Part shown: positions 1-11,369 of the stretch, one piece after another
Layout: each line of letters begins with the position of its first letter
How positions within the stretch are numbered: the stretch's first letter is position 1
DNA from: Heliocidaris erythrogramma
Lineage: Eukaryota; Echinodermata; Echinoidea; Camarodonta; Echinometridae
Length of the DNA stretch: 64,000 bases
Assembly: GCA_025617745.1 (NCBI GenBank)
Contig: CM046864.1
Coordinates: 28,272,199-28,336,198 of the forward strand
Reading direction: 5' to 3'
Position numbers and translations under genes: made by a program
The notes under the pieces: generated by a model
The model's input: only the letters and a program-made list of their open reading frames with translations
What the model was told of the DNA's origin: nothing
Database searches by the model: none

Positions 1-2042
1 ACAGCCCGCTCAACTTCTCCACAAATTGTTTGGCGATGCCTAAATTCCAGCGGCGCCCGAGCAGGCTACAAATCGGTCGGTCGCCGCCCTGATTTGTGAC
101 ATAGCCTTAATCAAACACGAACAACGGGACATTACCACAACATCACATATAATTAAGCAAACCTGGGATTCCACAGATGAGTTTTTGTTTGGCGTTCCGT
201 GCTTCTTCTGGCAGGTTCATCCAATCAACCTCATTGGCTAGCAATTTCGGTACCATGGCAACCATATCCCCGTTTTCCAGCGTTGTCGCGCCACAGGATA
301 AAACATTAACATGCGGGCAACTTTCAGAAAACACGTTGCCTAAAGTCACTTGAGAAATTCAGTGATAAAATTGACATAAATTCATAAATAAATAGATGTA
401 CATGTAAATACATACACATAATACAAAAATGTATGTAAAAAAAAAGGTTTCCATCTTAGTGCTAAAGAGAAATACTGGGTCGCTCCGTGTCATATCACCT
501 AATTCACAGTACCCCCACTTCGTATAGGTGCCCCTTTTCCTTTCTAATAAGTGCCCACTTTGCACTTATGATATTGTGCCCCTGAAAATATTTGCTCACT
601 CGCTTTGTTCGCTCGAACATGGATCATTAGACCATCACACACAACTGCTGATTAGGGAAGCTGAAAAAGTGTCCAGGACCACAATAAAAAGGAAGAAGAT
701 GATGCTTGATAATGTATTTGTCATGTTAATTAGACTGTAGGGTAATACCAATGTCCAATGTCACGAAATTGTCCCTTTTTCACTTTATGTTTACCCCTTG
801 TAGGTGCCCCTATTTGCTGGTGCCCCCCCCCCCTCCCCCCCCCCCCCCCCCCACTGCTTCTTTCCGCAACTAAAATCTGGTCAGAGCAATCACTAGTCTG
901 GGAGCCTGTCCCGAAATAGTCACCCCATTTGACGCATAAGATTTGCCCGTTTAAAATTTACTTAGACCATCTAAGTCTCTTGTTCTTAAAGTGCGGCCCG
1001 CGAGACGATTTCATGCGGCCCGCCAAAAATATCTAGTAAGAAAAAAACATCTTGTTTTAAGTACTATTTTGATGCATAATATAATATCATCCAACTATTG
1101 TTATGAATAAAAGTATCAGACTAAACGCACTATCATATTTATCCGTTCCCTGTTTTACCACGTACATATAGTTTTAAAAAACATGAAACGAAGAAAAAAA
1201 AAGGACACTGAAGGAGTATTCTAAAATCGTTCAACTATCCTCAGATGAGCCATTCGGTTATGACTGTATGCAATAACATCTGAGGCGGGGGACGGGGCTG
1301 AAGCCCTCTCGCCCGAGAGAGAATATCAAAATTGTCCTGCATTGGGGCACCGACGTCTCATTTCCGGGCAGTGAAATGGTCTCTTTGTAATTTTTATATC
1401 TCAGATGATCTAAATTTGCATATTTTGATGACGAAATTAGATTTTCACAATTCTAAAGTGTCAATTTTTGCTTGAAAGCATCGCTCGCTCCCTGAATCGA
1501 AAAGCTACAAAGCTAATAAACAATGTATTCGAGCAATTGAGCCTTGAACCTCATACGTCTTTATATGTATGTGTAATACTCAGTGGCCCGCGACGTAATT
1601 TCAAGAATATTTCTGTCCCGCCTGAAAAAAATAATTAAGAACCCAGGATCTAAGTCATTGACAAAAAGGTTATCAGCCTGATCCTAGACGTCGGGTTTAG
1701 CCCCCAGAGCCCCCAAAAGAGACCCCAAAGTCTGCTCGATTTCACCCAATCTCCCCCATGCACTAAACTTTGTCAGTAGGAAGTAGTATGACTGGCCATT
1801 ACAAAACAGTACACAAACTGACAAAAAAATTCCGTCGGAATGGGGTATCTGACAGCCCCTAAAAACTTCAGAAAAATGTTACGCCCCATCCCCAAGAATA
1901 TATATATATATATATACACACACATATATATATATACACATATATATATATAATTTAAAGTATCTTTATTCTCGGAGTGAACTTTATCTTACTTTAAATT
2001 ATTTTCCTATATTATTTTTTTCTCCCATCTACCTTTCTTTAC

Positions 2043-2078
<36 letters not shown>

Positions 2079-2186
2079 GACTAATGGGTACATTAGGAGG
2101 ACAGTTTTTGTTCCTTTTCTTTGTTCAACTGTCGATCTAATGTAGGGGTCGCTATTATGACGGAATAAACTGCATTGTTAGGTGTC
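1..2186. repeat. Long direct repeat, copy 1
   Basis: Bases from position 1 match the stretch starting at 61,815 almost base for base for about 2.19 kb, in the same orientation. I see only a few substitutions (for example near 212 and 395), an 8-base indel near 561, and length differences in poly-C (about 826-852) and AT microsatellites (about 1,900-1,953 and 2,047-2,076). No coding gene is recognisable inside. Its start is cut by the window edge, so the true unit is longer. Confidence 0.95.
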
Positions 2187-2228
2187 GACTTAATGTACCC
2201 GTTAGTCAAATATATATATATAGAAGTG

Positions 2229-2470
2229 TAAGGAAATAACATATACAACAGCTTTGGCAAATCTCGTGGAAATAAATACAAATGTGAAAGAAATTGCGAG
2301 AATAAAGTTGCGTAGCTCAATCAAAGTTCCCCAGAGCTGTCCTCCCTTTTTGAAATTCCCGGCGGAGACATTTTTTCAGCCTTTGCAAAAATTTCAAAAA
2401 GGGAGGACAGCTCTGGGGAACTTTGATTGAGCTACGCAACTTTATTCTCGCAATTTCTTTCACATTTATA
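2229..2470. repeat. Head-to-head SINE body fragments
   Basis: 2,229-2,352 is the body of a tRNA-derived SINE on the minus strand. It abuts a plus-strand copy (2,353-2,470) that begins with the last 14 bases of the tRNA-like head (ending CGGCGGAGAC). Both contain the shared body motif GGGAGGACAGCTCTGGGGAA or its complement, so the pair forms a palindrome centred near 2,373. Confidence 0.8.
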
Positions 2471-2482
2471 TATATATATATA

Positions 2483-2619
2483 TGTGAAAGAAATTGCGAG
2501 AATAACGTTGCGTAGCTCAATCAAAGTTCCCCAGAGCTGTCCTCCCTTTTGGAAATTTTTGCAAAGGCTGAAAAAATGTCTCCGCCGGGAATCGAACCCG
2601 GGTCGTTGGCTTAGAACGC
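2483..2619 (-). repeat. tRNA-derived SINE, half head
   Basis: Minus-strand SINE copy whose tRNA-like head keeps only the acceptor 3' strand, T arm and the 3' part of the anticodon arm (2,578-2,619). It then breaks into the sequence TTGGATCCAGCTGAGG, which reappears inverted at about 3,338-3,353. Tail-to-tail with the copy ending at 2,470. Confidence 0.75.
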
Positions 2620-2753
2620 TTGGATCCAGCTGAGGCACGCGGCTTGTCTTTGTTCAAAACTCACCTGCCCCCGACAAAGGAATTAATTAATAAGGTTGAG
2701 GATTTGTCAATCTGTCGGTCAATTGAATCTGGTGTCGCCGAAACCACTGACCA

Positions 2754-2824
2754 GTCTCCGTGGTCTAGTGGTTAAGGCATTGGCGTTCTAAGCCAACGAC
2801 CCGGGTTCGATTCCCGGCGGAGAC
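2754..2824 (+). tRNA. tRNA-like SINE head (plus)
   Basis: A 71-base sequence that folds as a complete cloverleaf. The acceptor strands GTCTCCG and CGGAGAC pair perfectly. The D arm contains GGTCTAGTGGTTAAGG, the anticodon stem TTGGC/GCCAA closes the loop GTTCTAA, and the T arm is CCGGG-TTCGATT-CCCGG. Pol III A box (TGGTCTAGTGG) and B box (GGTTCGATTCC) are intact. A standard reading gives anticodon UCU (Arg), but loop position 32 is G rather than a pyrimidine and the D and T arms look Glu-like. It is continuous with a SINE body to about 2,991, so it is more likely a SINE promoter than a working tRNA gene. Confidence 0.6.
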
Positions 2825-2991
2825 ATTTTTTCAGCCTTTGCAAAAATTTCCAAAAGGGAGGACAGCTCTGGGGAACTTTGATTGAGCTACGCAACGTTAT
2901 TCTCGCAATTTCTTTCACATTTGTATTTATTTCCACGAGATTTGCCAAAGCTGTTGTATATGTTATTTCCTTACACTTGTGTTTATATATA
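2825..2991 (+). repeat. SINE body after tRNA-like head
   Basis: Begins ACATTTTTTCAGCCTTTGC directly after the tRNA-like head. It carries the GGGAGGACAG motif and ends in CTGTTGTATATGTTATTTCC followed by an AT-rich tail. The same body occurs five more times between 2,229 and 3,581. Confidence 0.8.
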
Positions 2992-2998
2992 TATATAT

Positions 2999-3223
2999 TG
3001 TGAGGAAATAACATATACAACAGCTTTGGCAACTCTCGTGGAAATATATACAATGCAAAAGGAAATGAGAGAACAATGGTTGCGTAACTTAAATCAAAGG
3101 TCCCCCAGAACTGTCCTCCCTTTTTGAAACTTTTTGCAAAGGCTGAAGAAATGTCTCCGCCGGGAATCGAACCCGGGTCGTTGGCTTAGAACGCCAATGC
3201 CTTAACCACTAGACCACGGAGAC
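2999..3223 (-). repeat. Inverted full SINE copy
   Basis: Minus-strand partner of the 2,754-2,991 copy. Its tRNA-like head (3,153-3,223) is again 71 bases with perfect acceptor pairing. The two copies and their outer flanks (2,620-2,753 versus 3,224-3,355) form a long inverted repeat with a short AT spacer near 2,995. Confidence 0.8.
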
Positions 3224-3420
3224 GGGTTAGTGGTTTCGGCGACACCAGATTCAATTGACCGACAGATTGACAAATCTTCAACCTTATTAATTAATTCCGT
3301 TGTCGGGGGCTGGTGAGTTTGAACAAAGACAAGCCACGTGCCTCAGCTGGATCCAAGCGAATGCTTTGAGATTCATGTATACATTATAATAATTATTAAC
3401 AATATTGTGAGGAAATAACA

Positions 3421-3578
3421 TGGTCTAGTGGTTAAGGCATTGGCGTTCTGAGCCGACGACCTGGGTTCGATTCCCGGCGGAGACATTTTTCAGCCTTTGC
3501 AAACAATTTCAAAAAGGGAGGACAGTTCTGGGGAACTTTGATTTAAGTTACGCAGCCATTGTTCTCTCATTTCCTTTC

Positions 3579-3581
<3 letters not shown>
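3421..3581 (+). repeat. SINE copy, 5'-truncated head
   Basis: Plus-strand SINE beginning at TGGTCTAGTGG, so the acceptor 5' strand is missing. The head runs to 3,484, with anticodon-loop changes (GTTCTGA), followed by the body and an (AT)n run at about 3,584-3,616. It is joined upstream to a piece of SINE tail (GAGGAAATAACA). Confidence 0.75.
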
Positions 3582-3619
<38 letters not shown>

Positions 3620-4441
3620 CTGTTTTGTAATGTCCAATCCTATACTGGCAAGGTTTGGCGCATGGGGGAGATTGGGTGAAATCGACCAGACTTTGGGGTC
3701 TCTTGGGGGGGGGGGGGGGGCTCTGAGGGCTAAACCCGACGGCTCCGGTCAGGCTGACAACTTTTTTGGTCTAAATAACTTTAAAGTAGTTACATGAAGA
3801 AATCTCACGACAACTGAGAATTAGTGATAAATTATATATGGATGGAAAGATTACAACTTGAAAAACACAAATGATGTGCTGAAAAGTCTTATAAATATCG
3901 TGGAAAGACTTAAAATGTAAATTTCAGACCCCCAAACCAAGCCACACAACGGGTCGTAGCGAGGTCTGAATTGTGACGTCACAGCCTTGACAGATATACA
4001 GCCAGATGCTCACGTAGCCAGTTTACTCTCGTTTGTTTACCACACGTTTGTTTTCCTCTGCTTTTTATTATCGCTCTTTCACGTTAATTATTTGATAATC
4101 ATTCGACATATCAATCTTGAAGGGGTGCGTCATCTTGAAACGTTATAGAATATATCTGCGTGATTATTTCAACTTTTATGGAGCAATAATCGGCTATAAA
4201 CTAATTTCGCGAGTTTGACAACTTCAGCTTAGTATCGGCTATTGCGGCTTGTGCCGATGAGTTCAGGGCCTCCATGGCCGGGGATCCGGAGCTGGTTGGT
4301 GTTGCACGTTTCGTTGCCTACTAGCACACTGTCTTGTGACTGATTTCTTTGCTTTCGTATTTTACTCAATCAGACTGTCAGACAGCCCCGGGGATTGTTA
4401 ATGTCATCACATTTTCTATTTCAGATTTAGGCTTTCATTAC

Positions 4442-4756
4442 CAAATCCACATGTTACTTTGGTTTCTAGCGTTTTTAGAGTGAGTTTTGGATTCGTGCTG
4501 GTAGGCTTGTGGAAGATTTCTACCATCGCCCAGTTCTTCTCCTTCTCCTTCTTCTCCTTCAATCTCTCCTACCTCCCCATCATCATCTTCATCACTGTTG
4601 TCATAAACTGAATCACTTTCTTCACCAATTTCTATGTCCATACTGAGCTCAATTTCCTTGTCTACAACCGACATTATTATCTCTAAGTTCAATGAGTAAA
4701 TTGCAACACTTGCGTGTGTTTTCAATGTTTGCGGCGCGCCTAGCCAGCAGCTCCAT
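4442..4756 (-). pseudogene. Element-borne acidic first exon
   Basis: On the minus strand an ATG at 4,754-4,756 opens a frame beginning MELLARRAANIENTR, which runs about 35 codons before a stop. A second overlapping frame (ATG near 4,672) then encodes a strongly acidic stretch with DNSDEDDDGEVGEIEGEEGE, ending near a possible donor TTTG|GTAATG at 4,442/4,441. One base shift would join the two frames, suggesting a frameshifted first exon. The inverted copy at 54.5 kb has the same ATG and acidic stretch with other lesions. The arrangement of an acidic N-terminus and a YQHE-like end vaguely recalls P2X7-like proteins spread by transposons, but I cannot confirm that. Confidence 0.5.
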
Positions 4757-4945
4757 TATTTTGCCAAGCTTGTGACGTCGAGCATCGCGACAATCCACGG
4801 AGGACTGCTGAAGTCAGAAAATCTGGATCTCACAAATACCATTTTTGAAAGATGATTACTGCGGGCCCCAAATATATCTTGACCAGGGAAGTTGTTACAC
4901 CAGTCAATAAAGCTTCCCCTTCGCAGTGATATGAATTTTGCAGCA

Positions 4946-5162
4946 GACCTGTTTACTAATGTTTTAAATTTATACGTGTTTCTCTCCAGAATCCTTAGTT
5001 ACCAACTATTTAGTGCACCTGATATGTATAATGACATCTCTATGGATGGAATCCATTTTGCATACATTAGATGTTGCTATGTCGGGCAAGCCTCTGGCAA
5101 GCTTTTTAGTCGTCAAGAGAAACTTTTGTTCAAGAAGTATGCATAAAATTAGTAAACAGGTC
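4946..5162. mobile_element. Nested MITE, GACCTGTTTACTAAT ends
   Basis: A 217-base element with perfect 15-bp terminal inverted repeats: GACCTGTTTACTAAT at 4,946-4,960 and its complement at 5,148-5,162. The copy of the host element at 54.3 kb lacks it: there the sequence passes directly through the insertion point, giving a paralogous empty site. Related internal sequence, with a GACCTGTTTAC end, occurs at about 24,048-24,165. Confidence 0.85.
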
Positions 5163-5201
5163 CATTCAAACCACTTTTGACTATTCGAGTGACTACTTTA
5201 A

Positions 5202-7245
5202 GGGGTCAAATCTTATGGGTAAAATGGGGTGACTATTTCGGGATAGGCTCCTGGCCTACACGTAACAATTCAATCTTCCCGCTCGTAGGGCCAACAATGC
5301 ACCTACTAATAGTAGTGATTGTTTCAAATGCACAATAAATTTCCAAAACAGCGGCGGGCTCATATTCATAAGCTCATGATGGTATTTTAAGTATGTAGAA
5401 TCATAACTATAACTTGCGTTGGTTGAGCCGTTAACAATTAAGCCCATAGCTCACCTGGTCAATATGGCCTTACGGAGTGTCCGGTAAAACGTAAATGTCA
5501 TTAATCAGATGTTACATAGGCTAGTAAATCAAATGCCATTCTTCAGAATCAAAACCTGCGATGATAATTTCCCTAGAAGCATTAAACCCTTTGATGAAAA
5601 CCTCTATTCCGTTAATCAGGTTGAGTATTAACGGGTTAACTATGTTTATACAACTCACTCCCACATCCTACAATCAAATCATTAGTTGAACGCAGTCAAA
5701 TGTGGGTTTTTGTGCGCGTCTTTTTTTAAAGACTATAACACGTTTCGTATTATTATTATTATTGTTATTATCGTTATCATCATCATCTTATTTCTGCTTT
5801 AAAAGCGTGCAATAGTTTGGTACTATCCAACGATTTTTAAGTACGCGTGTAGAGGAAATAAAACGCCCTTACACTTTCAGCGTGTTTCCACATGGAACCC
5901 AGAACGTAACGGAATTGTCTACTCAAAATAAAAATGTATCTGTAACTACTCCTAATCGGAATGTAACGGGTTTGTTTCTACAGAAATGCAGCCAGCGTAC
6001 CCAGAAAACTCACCTCTGGAGATGGGTACGCTTTACAGTTTTCTACAGAAGCGCGTACCTAGAAGTACATGTAATCCGATTATAATGTACAATTATGTTT
6101 AAGTAACAATAATTGAATTCCTGTAGAAATACGCTGTTCATGTGCGTGCTGTTTACTAACCCCTTGTTCAGACGCAATACGTTTATACCAAAACTTGATA
6201 AAGAAACGTCGTATAAAATTTTCATCGTATAGCCTACCGTTCAGACCGTTCAGACACATATCGCGACCGATTAGAAAAAAAAGTTTTCCACTGCGCATGT
6301 TGTTATTGTCATCGTTAGCCCCTGCCTGCCATGTCGCTTCCCCATACGTCCAACAAACAGTTGATCTCTAGAATGCTCCACGTGTTGCCCGTCTTGCTCT
6401 TTCGATGTGGAGTTCGACATGATGATGATCGGACCGGTTGTACACTGTTAATTAGTTACAACTTGCAACACCGGCACCACCGATTCAAAAGCAATGTTAT
6501 ACGCCGTTTTGTTAATCAGCGTTGAGACACATAAATCCATCGTATAGCTATACCGTTTTAGAATAATGTTTTGTGTGTCTGAACACCCTGGAAAGCTTAC
6601 TAACTTTGGGTTTGAGTTTCTCATTGACAATGACATGCACAAGTCTTAAGAAGACCCTTTTAAAATCAAATAACAATGATCTAGGAGTTTTGCCTTAAAA
6701 AATTCGTTCATTTTACGATCTATCCGCTCTCGTTGAGGCTGTTAAAATTATGCACGCATCGGAAATGTACTCAGACTGACGGTTTCGTACAATAGATGCA
6801 CAAAGCCTCAACTCGTGTAAGGAAAGATTGTAATAACGAATTCATTCCCCTGAATTTGTATTTTATAACAACATATTGAAATAAACAAAACAGTTTAATT
6901 CCGAATCAATGACATGGATTTACCAATGTATTGCTATTGCTATTTTCATTATGATCATTATTACTATCATCATTACTATAATGCTGATTATCATTGATAG
7001 TATTAATATTATTGTTTTTCCTTGTAAGATTAGGAGGTAGGGGAAAATGTCTAGCCCCTTTAATAGATCACGTGAGTTGTATTAGCAACATTTAGCACTT
7101 AATTCTATAATAGAGATTTTTTAAACTTGCCATTTCTTTTTTAATCAAAGTCTGTCGGATCGTCTCTTCTGTGCATTTTAAAAACTTACATCCAATACGA
7201 ACTGCGTCAATGTTGCCAGCACAGCGTGTAATATACTTCACAACA
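5202..7245. other. No gene seen
   Basis: AT-rich sequence with small open frames only. It contains a TTA/ATC-type simple repeat near 5,748-5,790 and 6,935-7,015. I see no domain, splice-flanked exon or clear element boundary. Confidence 0.6.
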
Positions 7246-7597
7246 ATGATTCATTAAATAAGTTATCAAATTGTGAAAATTGTAATGCTTTCTCAAATGT
7301 AGTCACATGTTATTGTCAGGATTATGTTAACACATCGGTTGTTCATCTGTGCCTGTTTGACAAAGCATAATAGAGAGCTTGCAAGTTGCAAGGTATTTGT
7401 GTAATTAACACATGAATGGTAGATTTTAGCACGGTAGCCACATACCCCATACCCCAGATACTTTAATAACAAGCTATTCTATTATGTCTTGCCAAACAGG
7501 TGCTGATGAACAATGGGCAATTTTACATAATGCAGACAATATTATCTGAGAAAGCATTACAATTTTCACAATTTAATAACTTATTATCATAATGATC
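7246..7597. repeat. Inverted repeat (fold-back)
   Basis: The left arm (about 7,246-7,385) and right arm (about 7,473-7,597) are complementary. They share AATTGTGAAAATTGTAATGC and GTTCATCTGTGCCTGTTTG-like blocks, with about 85 bases between. This looks like a non-autonomous fold-back element. I could not define its exact ends or a target duplication. Confidence 0.75.
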
Positions 7598-8192
7598 ACT
7601 TTCCTAAAATTCCTATAAACGCCCCAAAAGTGGGTTATATTTCACAAAAGAATATATCAACAGCCTTTTCACAGAGTGTTCCACGTAGTGTTACCGAAAT
7701 CCTTCAATTGTGAATGTAATGTATTTGTCGTATTTTTCTGCAGGTTTGGTATTTCCCATTCCTGTAGCCTCGGATTTTCAAATTTTGATCCTACACGAAG
7801 AAGGGGAGTGTAGCTGATGAGAATAAAAGGTCAATGACATTTCATCTCTTTAATGATCCTCAAAATCGGTGTTAGTGCACATTTCATTCGGCGTGCTATG
7901 TCGGTAACAGTGAAAATTGCTTCTAGTCGGTATTAAGTCTAACGAATTCAAGCTCATTTTAAAGAAATTATGCTTACCAGAAAGTATACAGGAAATAATC
8001 AAAATTTGTTTTTCAAACTGCCCAAAAGCCATGTCAACCGATATCCAAACAGCCAACGTCGAACCGACCGGAGAGTTCCCAAAAGGTCTGCCCGAGTATC
8101 TGTTTCAAAATGTAATTCGATACAATGACTAGATGAAATCTATCACAAATACAAAGTTCATGATTGTAGTAATCAAACGAGATGCAAGAGAC

Positions 8193-8298
8193 CATGGGCG
8201 TAGACACGCATAATTATCCATTGTTAGTGGGGGATGATCTATTCATCACCCCCCCCCCCCCACTAACAATAGAAAGCGTGTTTGTGTCTACGCCACTG
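8193..8298. mobile_element. hAT-like MITE with 8-bp TSD
   Basis: A 106-base element beginning CATGGGCGTAGACAC and ending GTGTCTACGCCACTG, imperfect inverted ends of the CAGTGGCG type. It is flanked on both sides by CAAGAGAC (8,185-8,192 and 8,299-8,306), an exact 8-bp duplication as made by hAT transposases. The centre is a G-run/C-run hairpin. Confidence 0.85.
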
Positions 8299-8516
8299 CA
8301 AGAGACAATAGACAGAATAAAGAATTTCATTATCGTGAATTTATTGTTATTTTGTAATTTTAACGGAAAGTGAAGGCATGAAAGTACCCTGTACTTTTCA
8401 GCCATGGTATTACTCCTATCAAGCGTTTCTTTACCATCCATATCTTACACGTAACGTTTAATATTCATGAAAATAAACCCACATAAAAGTGCGTTTGCAT
8501 ATATGCTAGAACTTAA

Positions 8517-9060
8517 AGGGTAATCCAACCTTTGTAATAACTTGCTTTGTGCGAAAGAAGACAAATAAGAGAAACGGGTTGGCTAAAGTGTGAATGAAGT
8601 CTGATAAATGATAAGAAAGTTATGAATGTTTGACAAATGAAATCACTTAACCCATGCGAATCTCAAATTGGTAATTTGGTCAGTCGATTGTGACGTATTC
8701 CGTCATCAACTCTCCCGTTTGTCGTACACGAACATGTCATTAATTTCCATTTATTTTTCTCCTAAGCACCTTTTCCCTTGGGATAGTACACTTAAAATAT
8801 ATTGTAGATAGCGTATTGTCGTGATTCCTCAAAAAAGTAAAAAGATCCTCTAGAGAAATACAATTTGAAAATTTTTAGTCATTTGTGTGTTGGGAACAAA
8901 TGGGAGAGTTGTCCACCGCTCCATCACAGTGACATTACCGATTCGACCAATTTGAAAATCTTTTTCTAAAATGTAAACAAGTCTTGCATTTAGCAAAGTA
9001 GTGACTTTTTGACATAATGCCGGAAAAAGTGAACAATTTTTCAGTTTTAGAACACCTTAT
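8517..9060. mobile_element. TTAA-type fold-back, right end lost
   Basis: Begins AGGGTAATCCAACCTTTG immediately after TTAA (8,513-8,516), like the complete element at 59.9-60.7 kb. Inside, 8,650-8,735 and 8,890-8,962 are inverted repeats sharing CTCTCCCGTTTGT and its complement. No matching right terminus is visible, so the end is approximate. Confidence 0.55.
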
Positions 9061-9069
9061 ATTGAAAAG

Positions 9070-10690
9070 AGAAATGTTGTTCAGAAGTATTCGTCAGGAT
9101 GTTATCTTCCAACAGGACATGAAAAATGTTAGAAAATCACCAACCCCCTAATTTGGCGCATTTTGGTTTGACTTTGGTCCGCTGTGTGCCGGTACATGTA
9201 CGTGCGGTGGAAACTTTTGATAAATGGTACCGTACTTCTTTCCCTTTCTTACCGTTTGAAGATACCATTTTTTCACCGACTTTTTTTTTTTTTGAATTGC
9301 AAATTTTATCAACGTGAACGCGCCAATTATCCGTTAAACAAACGCCTCCATGGAACAAAATATGTGATGCCCATATGAATTCAACAACTAGTCCATAATC
9401 AAAATATCAAGCATGAATAATATTAGAAAATGCCACAAACAAGTGATTGGGACGATTCGTGTATCAAGCATGAAGCAAAACATATCATTGACCAAAATGG
9501 AAGGAATAGTTTAGTTTCAAAATTTATTGTATGGAGATTGGTTTCAATTCTGTTGGGAACCTTGCAAAAGAAATCATAATTTTGCAGACATGAATTATTG
9601 CAATTTTTCCAAGAAACTTCATCACAGACTTTCCTGTGACGAAAATGAATAATATCGAGAACGACATACTAGACATCGACCTCTTCCTAGCTAGCCGGAA
9701 GCAAACTTATTTCCGTATCCAAAAAACAACAAATATTATAGGAAAAGCAATAACACCAATAATATCAGCAAACTAGAATAACCAAGTTAATAGGATCTAC
9801 AAATTTCATGCAACCCTTTGCATGTACATGTATATCAATTTACGAAGTTGTTGCCTCAGTTTCAACCCTATTTGCCACCATCTCATTCGTTCACCCATCA
9901 GTCTAAATACATGCATACATACATGTACTCTCAATCACTATTGTTTTAGTACATGAAAATGGGTCCAAAGGCTTCAGTAGTGAAGGCAGATACTAGTGTC
10001 AGAAAATACAAGCATCCTCCTTGTGACCTTGTCCACACTAATTGTGGAGCTGGTGATCGATGTTTCTTGAAATTTTACACAATTACAATCATTTAAGTTT
10101 ACAGCATATGCGATGACCAAAACCTAATTTCAGAACAATCCATGCCATGATTGACTTGTTCAGTACATGAAAATCCACAAAAGAGCAAAAAACATACAAC
10201 AGGTGCATGTACAGTGTTTGAAGATATTACTGTAAATATAAACCATACTTTGTGACTAAAACAAATGTAAACATGATTATACCAAGATTTTGAATAAATG
10301 TAACATACCAGGCCTACTTCAAACATTGTCTCAGCAACCCCCTATCCTGGTTGCAGATGATAATCTTTTATTCCTCATCATAGATGGACCTTCCGGAATC
10401 TTGAAATGCACATTGCCATTGCTATGAAATAAAGACTTGACTTTCTATTATAAACATATGTGTACTTAACCTGCCCAATATAAGTGTTCTTAAATGAAAC
10501 ATGCTGCTGATACATGTGACCCGTCACGACAAAATGAGACAGAAGTCGCTGGGCTAGAACTCGAGAAAATTGGGCAAATTTAAAAAAACTTCAAATTTCG
10601 TCATTTTTTTTTTCTTAGCTGATTTGAATCTTCAATGTTTCATGAATGCTCTGTAAAAAAATTGACTCCTAAATATAACGGGAAAGGGTA
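9070..10690. other. No gene seen
   Basis: Low-complexity and AT-rich DNA with no convincing coding frame, RNA gene or transposon end. Confidence 0.55.
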
Positions 10691-10774
10691 GAAAAAGCAG
10701 TTTTTCTACGAGTGTTTTTTTCGGTCAACTCTTCTATTTTTTCGGACAGCTGGCTCGTCCCAGAGCGAAAAGAA

Positions 10775-10850
10775 AGCCATCCGCTAGGCCCCGCCCCTAG
10801 CGACGCGTGGCTGTGTTCATTGGACGTTCGCAGTCACGTGATCTCTGTAA
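10775..10850. promoter_or_regulatory. Possible CpG-rich promoter cluster
   Basis: In a GC-richer patch I see a GC box (GGCCCCGCCCC, about 10,788-10,798), an inverted CCAAT box (ATTGG, about 10,818) and a perfect palindromic E-box (TCACGTGA, about 10,834-10,841). These are typical of animal promoters. No coding exon follows directly; the nearest plus-strand candidate starts 2.7 kb downstream. Confidence 0.3.
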
Positions 10851-11369
10851 AAGAATTTGCAACATGTACTTTAATGCTCGATCGCGCTGGCTTGCTCGTG
10901 CCGTCTCGAATTGTTCTGAAGATTAAGATCAGATATTGCTTCTGTTATCATCGCATTCGTACTACTTTGGTCTTGTTATAATAAAGTACAATATTATCAA
11001 TATTTCATTAATCTTTATTTTTGGGAGTCTTTCTTGTTTCGTTTTGAGTGCAGGCTAAACAAAAATCTTTTTCTTCTTTCTCTGTTTCAGTTATCAGTAC
11101 CTCCCCTCTCTGTCTCTTTTTTTTTACAAGTTGATTTTTTTGTTACTTTGCTCAGCCTAGTATCACTTTAAAGAGAGTCTGAAAGTGAAATAAGTCCCAA
11201 GATCCCTTTGAAGGGGGGGGGGGGTGAACCAAATGAAATTGTGGCGGCGAATGAAAATGTGTTAGAATGTGATACATTCTCTACCTCTTTATAGCATGGC
11301 GAAGAAGAAAAGAAATTAGCTATTAGACACCAGTAAATTGTATACATTTTTTTTGGAGTAAACTATAGA

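Larger units (their letters stand above)
3785..5197 (-). mobile_element. TTAA-flanked element, copy 1, with exon
   Basis: Starts AGTAGTTAC after a TTAA (3,781-3,784) and ends GTGACTACT before a TTAA (5,198-5,201). A 4-bp TTAA target duplication and short inverted ends are typical of piggyBac/Kolobok-type DNA transposons. A second, inverted copy lies at 54,310-55,455. The element carries a full CRE palindrome (TGACGTCA, 3,974-3,981), a degraded one at 4,773, and a short coding exon on the minus strand. No transposase is visible, so it looks non-autonomous. A smaller MITE is nested at 4,946-5,162. Confidence 0.8.

Noticed and set aside
2754-2824. Functional tRNA-Arg(UCU) gene
   Set aside because: The fold is perfect, but the sequence is the head of a repeated SINE present in several copies, and loop position 32 is atypical. 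Kept as tRNA-like only.
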